64,000 nucleotides of DNA. Source: Burkholderiales bacterium. GTDB taxonomy: Bacteria; Pseudomonadota; Gammaproteobacteria; Burkholderiales; Burkholderiaceae_E. The notes under the pieces are model-generated. The model was not told the DNA's origin. It saw only the letters and a program-made list of their open reading frames with translations, and made no database searches. The position numbers and the translations under genes were made by a program. The stretch lies in NCBI GenBank assembly GCA_026399875.1, contig JAPLQF010000043.1:42623-106622 (forward strand), written 5' to 3'. This document shows positions 58,997 through 64,000 of this stretch, one piece after another (position 1 is the stretch's first letter; each line of letters begins with the position of its first letter).

Positions 58997-59134
58997 TTAT
59001 CGGAGTGCGTCCGTCGACGGTGTACCGCCTGACTTGAGTAATGGGATGGCATCGACCAGCCGACGCCCCACCACCAGGACAAGCGCTGCCACGGCCAGTG
59101 TCGCCGGCACGTCCAACCTGATCGTAGGTTCCAT
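58997..59134 (-). pseudogene. gltS-like 5' fragment
   Basis: The reverse strand from ATG 59134 reads MEPTIRLDVPATLAVAALVL and VVGRRLVDAIPLLKS, the N-terminal transmembrane segment of the sodium/glutamate symporter GltS, then breaks off into unrelated codons and stops. Only the first helix survives. With the porin start 142 bases away, this 345-base stretch is otherwise empty. Confidence 0.6.
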
Positions 59135-59275
59135 GGTGCGAGGCAATTCGACTGTTTGCGTCAGGTCCCACCATGCGACGGTGAGTGGAGTTCTTGGCAC
59201 AAGCGTTTGACAGCGCCATGCGTGGTTGTGCATTCTCCAGGCTGGCGCGCCTCGTCCTCAGGAAACGACCCGATT

Positions 59276-60583
59276 ATGAATCCTTCACATCGACTTTATG
59301 CGAACCGCGTCTTCATCGCGTGTGCACTCGCACTGTTTGTGTCATTGCACTCGGCGCATGCACAGGCGCCCGAATCCGAGCTGCCGGCGCGGCCCGGTGA
59401 ATTCGAAGGCCCCATGCCCGCACCGGTCGCCGGCGGATTCCTGATGCCCGAAGTCCCCAACGCCGCGTACGCGAACACCCAGGTCAATTCCTCGTGGTTC
59501 ACGATCAAACCGGGCCTTGTGATGCTGGGCGACTACACCTGGTTCAGCCAGGACGCTGCATCGGTGGCGCAGGTCGGTATCCAGGATAACCAGGGACAGC
59601 TACGCGCGGCTCGCATGATGCTTCGGGGCACGATCGGTACCGACTACATGGTGCGCTACCTGATCGCCGGCGAATACAAGGGCTTTGACAGCACGCGCGA
59701 CACCAACTGGGACATGACCGATGTGTCGCTGACATTTCCGCGGCGCGGCCCGGCCACCACCCTGACCATCGGCAAGACCAAGGAAACGCACAGCTATGAA
59801 ATGGTGGGTGATGCGGCCAATTTGCCGTTCCAGGAGCGTGTTCTCAATCCCTTCTTTGTGTCCCGTTCAACGGGTATCAGGCTGAACCATCTGAGTGCGG
59901 ACCGGATGTGGACCTTTGCCGCGGGCCTGTTCAACGACAGCTGGGCGGGAAAGTCCACGGGCGTGGCCAATGACGGCACCGACTTCACCGCTCGGGTCAC
60001 CCATTTGCTGTGGTTCGAAAGTCAGGGTCACAAGTTCATGCACCTGGGTGCGTCCGTGCGCCGCGTGGGCCCCGATGGAGGGCAGTTGCGGTATCGCGGC
60101 CGCCCGGAATCCAACGTGACCGACTACTACGTGGATACCGGTTATTTCGCGGCCAATCATGCCTGGCACCTCGGCCTGGAAGGCATCTGGCAAGACGGCC
60201 CCCTGTCGCTGATGGGTGAGTACATCCAGGCACGGGCTGACACTCAAGCCCCTGGCACGGTCAATTTTTCGGGTGGCTATATCGGGGTCAGCTGGGTCGT
60301 GACAGGCGACAGCCGTCCGTATGACCAGACTGCGGGATATGCACGTCGGGTGCAGCCCATGCAATCGACTGGCGCGCTCGAATTGGTCGGACGGGTCTCG
60401 AAAGTCGATCTGGACGACGGCGCAATTCGCGGTGGCGAGTTCACCAAGACCTATCTGGGCGCCAACTGGTGGGCATCGCATCGCTGGAAGCTGGGCATCG
60501 GTTGGGGCCGCACCTGGCTTGACGACCAGGGATTGCGCGGTGTGACCGACGCAATTCTGGGCCGGATTCAGTGGGTTTACTGA
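59276..60583 (+). CDS. OprO/OprP-family porin
   Basis: A 435-residue outer-membrane protein. A signal peptide (VFIACALALFVSLHSAHAQA) precedes a beta-barrel with alternating residues and aromatic girdles: GLVMLGDYTWFSQDAASVAQ, GTIGTDYMVRYLIAGEYKGF, GKTKETHSYEMVGDAANLP, and the terminal strand ending RIQWVY with an aromatic last residue, as barrel proteins require. OprO/P porins pass phosphate or polyphosphate. The start ATG 59276 is preceded by caggaaacgacccgatt. No phosphate genes lie nearby. Confidence 0.88.
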   Translation: MNPSHRLYANRVFIACALALFVSLHSAHAQAPESELPARPGEFEGPMPAPVAGGFLMPEVPNAAYANTQVNSSWFTIKPGLVMLGDYTWFSQDAASVAQVGIQDNQGQLRAARMMLRGTIGTDYMVRYLIAGEYKGFDSTRDTNWDMTDVSLTFPRRGPATTLTIGKTKETHSYEMVGDAANLPFQERVLNPFFVSRSTGIRLNHLSADRMWTFAAGLFNDSWAGKSTGVANDGTDFTARVTHLLWFESQGHKFMHLGASVRRVGPDGGQLRYRGRPESNVTDYYVDTGYFAANHAWHLGLEGIWQDGPLSLMGEYIQARADTQAPGTVNFSGGYIGVSWVVTGDSRPYDQTAGYARRVQPMQSTGALELVGRVSKVDLDDGAIRGGEFTKTYLGANWWASHRWKLGIGWGRTWLDDQGLRGVTDAILGRIQWVY

Positions 60584-60743
60584 ACCAAAGAGAAAGCGCT
60601 TGATCGTGCGACTGCGTTCAACTGCAGGGTGACGGCTCGTCTGGCCGGCGTTCCTGGAGTTGATGCCGCGCCGGCCGAGTTGTCAGGCAATGTCACATGC
60701 GCCACGAGGCCGCAGACGGTTTACATCTGCCGAAAGAGGTTTG

Positions 60744-60915
60744 AGGCTTGCTCGATGCCAAGGCCATCAAGCGCCTTCGCGAGCTTGAGTCAGAGAACGC
60801 ACGTCTGAAGCGCAGGCTGGCCGAGTCCATCACCGCGCCGCTGATCTGTATCCGGGAAATTCAAACCCAGCGCGATGCGGCGATCGCGATTGCGGGGAAG
60901 CCGGCAACACCGTGA
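60744..60915 (+). pseudogene. IS3-family transposase OrfA remnant
   Basis: After a stop codon the frame reads LLDAKAIKRLRELESENARL and KRRLAES, the coiled-coil leucine-zipper helix at the end of IS3-family OrfA, then turns into unrelated text and stops near 60915. No OrfB or terminal inverted repeats are seen. The 463-base stretch 60584-61046 contains nothing else recognisable. Confidence 0.65.
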
Positions 60916-61046
60916 TTCTTTGGGGAGTTGCCACGCCACTGATTCAGGTGAGTGAAACCTGACGCCAGGTTGACCACTATTGGGCAACATGAATTCTTCC
61001 CTGACCATCGTTCCTGCATCGGTCGCTAAAGCGAGGGACGATTGAC

Positions 61047-61667
61047 TTAGCCCTTAGCCGTACGTCTGGGGCCGATCGCCAGCCACGCGAACAGCCCCGC
61101 GAACAGCAGCGCGAACGCACCCGGCAGCGGCACGGTTTCCACCCGCACGTTGTCGAGCAGCCCATCGATCGCCAAGGTCTCGCTGCTCACATCGCTGAAG
61201 CGGATAAGTGTGCTTGAGCCCGCTGCGGCGAACTGGAACGAAAAGGGCTGCAGTACCTTTGCGAGATCCCTGTTCAGTTCCTGAGTCGTGATGTCGCGCG
61301 TGGTCGCCCCGATCGTCACGCGTAACGCCTGGTTGCGGCTCGACGTGGTGACATTGGAAAAGCCGCCATAGCCGAACGTCAGCACATAAGACTCGCCCGC
61401 GACCGTGGCGATCGTCTGGCTCAAGGAGCCGAGCGCTGGGTCGTTGGCCGACCCGAACGACGCGAATCGCCCTGTGCCGGTGTCTCCCGTCGCGCCGGCA
61501 AGGTCGATGTAACGCTGGCTGGTCTCGGTCACCACGCGCTGGACCGCTGTCCAGCTGTTCAGGTCGTTCTCGAAATCGCCGTTGACGACCAGATTGGCGC
61601 TTGCCGTTGTGCTCAAGACAACGCCACCCACCAGAAGACCTGCTACGACTGCCGATATTCGTTTCAT
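61047..61667 (-). CDS. PEP-CTERM sorting domain-containing exported protein
   Basis: A 206-residue protein. Signal peptide: KRISAVVAGLLVGGVVLSTT to ASA. The mature part is a beta-sandwich-like secreted domain (LVVNGDFENDLNSWTAVQ; TFGYGGFSNVTTSSRNQ; STLIRFSDVSSETLAIDG), typical of PEP-CTERM/choice-of-anchor proteins. The C-terminus has the sorting signal VPLPGAFALLFAGLFAWLAI followed by a basic GPRRTAKG tail, processed by exosortase. ATG 61667 is preceded by acggagcgcagga. Regulated by the sigma-54-like promoter upstream. Confidence 0.88.
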   Translation of the reverse strand: MKRISAVVAGLLVGGVVLSTTASANLVVNGDFENDLNSWTAVQRVVTETSQRYIDLAGATGDTGTGRFASFGSANDPALGSLSQTIATVAGESYVLTFGYGGFSNVTTSSRNQALRVTIGATTRDITTQELNRDLAKVLQPFSFQFAAAGSSTLIRFSDVSSETLAIDGLLDNVRVETVPLPGAFALLFAGLFAWLAIGPRRTAKG

Positions 61668-61747
61668 TCCTGCGCTCCGTTTCGGTTTGTGATGCTCGCC
61701 TGAAGCACAACCACCACAGTCGGCCGCGAACCTAAGCAACCTCATTA

Positions 61748-61762
61748 GCGAGTTCCGTGCCA
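61748..61762 (-). promoter_or_regulatory. sigma-54-type promoter of the PEP-CTERM gene
   Basis: The reverse strand reads TGGCACGGAACTCGC, matching TGGCACG-N4-TTGC with a single mismatch at -12 and the required GG and GC separated by 10 bases. It lies about 80 bases upstream of the PEP-CTERM start. Sigma-54 control by a two-component enhancer protein (PrsK/PrsR) is known for PEP-CTERM genes. Confidence 0.7.
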
Positions 61763-61830
61763 CTTAGCGCAATGCCGCTCTGGGCTTAAAGAAACCATTA
61801 CACGAATTGTTATTTCAATAATGAGGGTGT

Positions 61831-61863
61831 AAAAAAAGCCGACATGACTTTCGTCACGCTTTT
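61831..61863. promoter_or_regulatory. dyad element copy 1 (candidate upstream activating site)
   Basis: Within ccgacatgactttcgtcacg (61839-61858) lies the perfect dyad TGAC-TTTC-GTCA. Flanking AAAAGC and GCTTTT extend the symmetry. A second copy is at 61952-61985. It is about 90 bases upstream of the sigma-54-like promoter, where enhancer sites usually lie. Confidence 0.6.
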
Positions 61864-61951
61864 GCGAGTTGATGAATCAAAACGATCAATAAACGGTCGC
61901 AAACGAACTGTTTAGAGCTGACTGAAGCCCGACCGACCACTCAGGCGATGT

Positions 61952-61985
61952 AAAGAAATCCGACATGACTTTCGTCACGGATTTC
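61952..61985. promoter_or_regulatory. dyad element copy 2 (candidate upstream activating site)
   Basis: The same 20 bases ccgacatgactttcgtcacg (61960-61979) recur, now flanked by a perfect GAAATCCG/CGGATTTC outer stem. The outer stems of the two copies differ in sequence but stay complementary. It is 121 bases further from the promoter than copy 1. Confidence 0.6.
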
Positions 61986-62125
61986 GGTGACAAACCGAGG
62001 ACAACAAGTCCGCTGAAGCCGGGAGGTGCCTGCGCCTGCATCGCCATCAACCAACCGATCAGCTTTTCGATGGTCGGGAAATTGCACAAAAAAGGGCCCT
62101 GGGAGGCGCTTGTTTACTTGATGTC

Positions 62126-62199
62126 TGGCGGCCCAGAAGAGAGTGTTTAACTGACTCGCTCAGTTTTCAGACCTCCGGTTTTTGATGGCGTCGGGGATT
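62126..62199. repeat. 74-bp block-conserved repeat, copy B
   Basis: Blocks tggcggcccagaa (62126), tcgctcagttttcagacct (62156) and gtcggggatt (62190) match copy A at 43269-43342 in sequence and in spacing. This copy ends 69 bases before the higB start. Outside the three blocks the copies do not align. Confidence 0.75.
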
Positions 62200-62267
62200 C
62201 GTACCCCCATTGGATTGCTGCACTTGCTGCACTTGCTGCGCGTGGCGCTAAGCGCTACAAACACAGG

Positions 62268-62547
62268 ATGATTCAAAGCTTCAGGCGCAAGGGCGTTGAG
62301 CGCTTCTTCAAGTCCGGCTCGCGTGCCAGTATCCAAGCCGCCCATGCCCCGCGCCTGGCTCAGCAACTGTCTGCGTTGGACGCGGCCACAAGGCCTGAAG
62401 ACATTAACCGTCCCGGGTGGGACTGGCATCCCCTCAAGGGCGACCTCTGCGGCCACTGGTCAGTCAGCGTGAACGGCAACTGGCGTCTGATTTTTGCTTT
62501 TAAAAAACGGCGATGCCATCCTGGTGGACTATCAGGATTACCACTGA
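62268..62547 (+). pseudogene. higB: HigB-type toxin with a one-base shift in an A6 run
   Basis: From ATG 62268: MIQSFRRKGVERFFKSGSRA, then WDWHPLKGDLCGHWSVSVNG and NWRLIFAF, an almost textbook HigB. At 62502-62507 a run of six A puts the end out of frame; with five A the reading is KNGDAILVDYQDYH and a stop at 62547, the normal HigB end (92 residues in all). It could be a real mutation, a sequence error, or slippage-tolerated. HigA follows 7 bases later. Confidence 0.8.
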
Positions 62548-62554
62548 GGTGTTT

Positions 62555-62875
62555 ATGAGTTCGATGTTCAACCCACCCCATCCTGGCCTCACTTTGAGGG
62601 ACGACATCCTTCCTGCCTTGAATCTGCAGGCGGGCGAAGCAGCTGCCCAGTTGGGCGTCGACCGGACGACTTTGTCCAAGGTAGTCAATGGGCGGGCTGC
62701 GATCAGCCCTTCAATGGCACTGCGCATTGAGCGCTGGCTGGGACGCGACCATGGCGGGGCGGCTGAGGTGTGGCTGGCTCAGCAGGCTGCATACGATCTC
62801 TGGCAAGCACGGGTCGCAGCGAAGGCCAGCAAGACACTTTCGGGCATCAAGGCACTGAGGCTTCCAACGGCATGA
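62555..62875 (+). CDS. higA: HigA family antitoxin, second pair
   Basis: A 106-residue HigA: FNPPHPGLTLRDDILPALNL (family start), the HTH AGEAAAQLGVDRTTLSKVVN, and GRAAISPSMALRIERWLGR. ATG 62555 is preceded by ctgaggtgttt; the ATG at 62564 is also possible. It pairs with the HigB frame above and its stop overlaps the start of a membrane-protein gene (ATGA), which is not usual for HigBA operons. Confidence 0.9.
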   Translation: MSSMFNPPHPGLTLRDDILPALNLQAGEAAAQLGVDRTTLSKVVNGRAAISPSMALRIERWLGRDHGGAAEVWLAQQAAYDLWQARVAAKASKTLSGIKALRLPTA

Positions 62876-63342
62876 CCAGGGAGCGGGACTCCGCGGATGC
62901 AGCCCCCACCGCGGCGCTGCTCCTCTGGTCGCGCCTTGTTCAAGGCGCAGCGGCTGTCGTCATCGTCCTGAGCTTGACATTGCTGTTGTCGCCACGCCTC
63001 GGGGAAGCCATCTTCAATCTGGTTTACTTCCACCAGTTGTCCATCCCGGTTGAAGTGCCGAGCCTAGCGCATGGCTACATTTGGTTTGCCAACGGCATCA
63101 TCGGCGCCGTGATGGCTGGCTGGATGATCTGCATCATCCTGTTGGCCAGGGGCCCGTTCCTCGAAGTCAGGCTGCACGCCTGGAACACCATCGCCATTCC
63201 ACTGGCCAGCTGGTTTCTGATCGACACGGCGTTTTCAATCGCCCATGGCGTCTGGGGCAATGTGCTGCTCAATGCAGCAACTGGGCTGATGTTCGGTATC
63301 CCCTTGCTCTTTTCGCGCCGGCACTTCATCGACAAGCCCTAA
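62872..63342 (+). CDS. membrane protein co-translated with higBA
   Basis: A 156-residue protein with four hydrophobic helices (VQGAAAVVIVLSLTLLLSP; ANGIIGAVMAGWMICIILL; TIAIPLASWFLIDTAFSI; VLLNAATGLMFGIPLLF). The short conserved-looking YFHQLSIPVEVPSLAHGYIW links the first two. No family recognised. Start ATG 62872 overlaps the higA stop by 4 bases, so it depends on the toxin-antitoxin promoter. Confidence 0.75.
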   Translation: MTRERDSADAAPTAALLLWSRLVQGAAAVVIVLSLTLLLSPRLGEAIFNLVYFHQLSIPVEVPSLAHGYIWFANGIIGAVMAGWMICIILLARGPFLEVRLHAWNTIAIPLASWFLIDTAFSIAHGVWGNVLLNAATGLMFGIPLLFSRRHFIDKP

Positions 63343-63497
63343 TTTCGTAGTCGTCAAGGTAGGGGGGCGTTTTTGCCAAAACCCGAAAACCCACGCCTTC
63401 GTACCTTGCCCGAATAAGTCAGGAGGTGTTGAGACAAACGGGGTTTGAGACGGCTTTTTCGGGGAACCGCCTCAGGTGGCAGTCAGGAGCCCCGAGC

Positions 63498-63521
63498 AAA
63501 AAGCCCCGCGTGGTGCGGGGC
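63498..63521 (-). terminator. rho-independent terminator after tRNA-Ser
   Basis: On the reverse strand: GCCCCGC (63521-63515), loop accac, GCGGGGC (63509-63503), then five T (63502-63498). It ends transcription of the tRNA gene 50 bases upstream. Stem of seven G/C pairs. Confidence 0.85.
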
Positions 63522-63565
63522 CTGAAGCTGCCTCAAGGCCTACTGAGCAGGTTTGAGGTCTTTGT

Positions 63566-63657
<92 letters not shown>

Positions 63658-63711
63658 GGGGTCTTCAACGCGTGCACGCCAGAACGTGCCGAGCGAGTAA
63701 TCAAGCCTCAA

Positions 63712-63717
63712 ATCATA
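63712..63717 (-). promoter_or_regulatory. candidate -10 box of tRNA-Ser
   Basis: The reverse strand has TATGAT 55 bases before the tRNA start, a good -10 hexamer; no clear -35 lies 17 bases further. The 63658-63903 stretch shows no gene. Confidence 0.35.
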
Positions 63718-63903
63718 GCACGACAGTGGCAGCGGTTCCGATTTGCCGGCTATCGGTGAGCGCCTGCCGCCCAACCGGTACTTCACGTGTCAAGAGGTCG
63801 GAGAACGACCCGGCGTTCTATGCTGACTCATCCATGCGGGTCACAGGTTACGCCTTACGGTATGACCTCCCGCCCGCCCTGCCCTCGCCCAGGACATGAC
63901 CGC

Positions 63904-64000
63904 ATGACGCCACGCAACGCAGTGCTGATTCTTGTCGCAACAGCCGCCTTCACGCCTCTGGCCGCAGCACTCGGGCTATACGACAGCTCGCTTGAAGACG
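63904..64000 (+). CDS. exported protein, N-terminus only, cut by window edge
   Basis: From ATG 63904 the frame reads MTPRNAVLILVATAAFTPLA then AALGLYDSSLED and leaves the window. The first 22 residues look like a signal peptide with cleavage after AAA. The rest is missing, so no family can be named. Confidence 0.5.
   Translation, partial: MTPRNAVLILVATAAFTPLAAALGLYDSSLED

Overview
The window is GC-rich Gram-negative DNA, most likely from a betaproteobacterium of the Burkholderiales type. This is inferred from gene content only: an RlmJ homologue, a Bug-family (tripartite tricarboxylate transporter) solute receptor, a PEP-CTERM protein behind a sigma-54-like promoter, tandem BLUF proteins, an IS3 remnant, a tRNA-Ser and a chromosomal-type integron. 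There is no rRNA, CRISPR array, complete insertion sequence or prophage.

Left part (1-25.8 kb), mostly on the + strand. It opens with a cut-off rlmJ, then housekeeping and accessory genes: short-chain dehydrogenases, SYLF, YcgJ-like, a voltage-gated K+ channel with a zinc ribbon, NIPSNAP, DUF3047, a glutathione transferase and an H1-like lysine/alanine-rich protein. A tight operon follows: acyl-CoA ligase, thiolase-like enzyme, DUF35 partner and TauD-type dioxygenase (11.4-15.3 kb). Next is an unusual four-gene envelope operon: membrane-anchored solute-binding protein, TelA, solute-binding/VWA lipoprotein and membrane protein (15.4-20.0 kb). An FG-GAP lipoprotein, a DUF945-MORN fusion, an MFS carrier and a formylglycine-generating-enzyme-like protein close the section.

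Middle (25.8-41.4 kb). A long minus-strand catabolic block runs from a MaoC hydratase through a 2-oxoacid:acceptor oxidoreductase (FAD/Fe-S subunit, KorA, KorB), an NAD-kinase-like protein, an SMP-30 lactonase, a carboxymuconolactone-decarboxylase-family protein, a Bug receptor, a Baeyer-Villiger monooxygenase, an aldehyde dehydrogenase and a 3-hydroxyisobutyrate-dehydrogenase-like enzyme. Together these fit oxidation of a ketone to an ester or lactone, ring opening, oxidation to acids and entry into CoA metabolism; the substrate is unknown. RidA and enoyl-CoA hydratase genes flank it.

41.6-52.4 kb. A TetR regulator and a divergent membrane-protein gene share a perfect 17-bp inverted repeat overlapping two back-to-back sigma-70 promoters. 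A small + strand operon follows (MGMT-like, SDR remnant, VTT-like). A lone integron-cassette-like gene with an attC remnant and two opposed PIN-toxin fragments lies at 45.1-45.9 kb. A minus-strand operon encodes ketopantoate-reductase-like, aminoglycoside-phosphotransferase-like and divergent enolase proteins (47.0-50.3 kb). Two tandem BLUF photoreceptor proteins follow.

Right part (52.7-64 kb). An integron occupies about 53.8-58.1 kb. Five minus-strand cassettes (GNAT, small membrane protein, higBA toxin-antitoxin, GFA, DUF922 metalloprotease-like), each ended by a recognisable attC, run away from an integrase gene that is frameshifted and loses its 3' third at a junction with a livF fragment. 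Beyond it lie decayed pieces (truncated higB with intact higA, gltS 5' end, IS3 orfA), an OprO/P-type porin, the PEP-CTERM gene with upstream dyads, a higBA pair joined to a membrane-protein gene, tRNA-Ser with its terminator, and a gene cut off by the window end.
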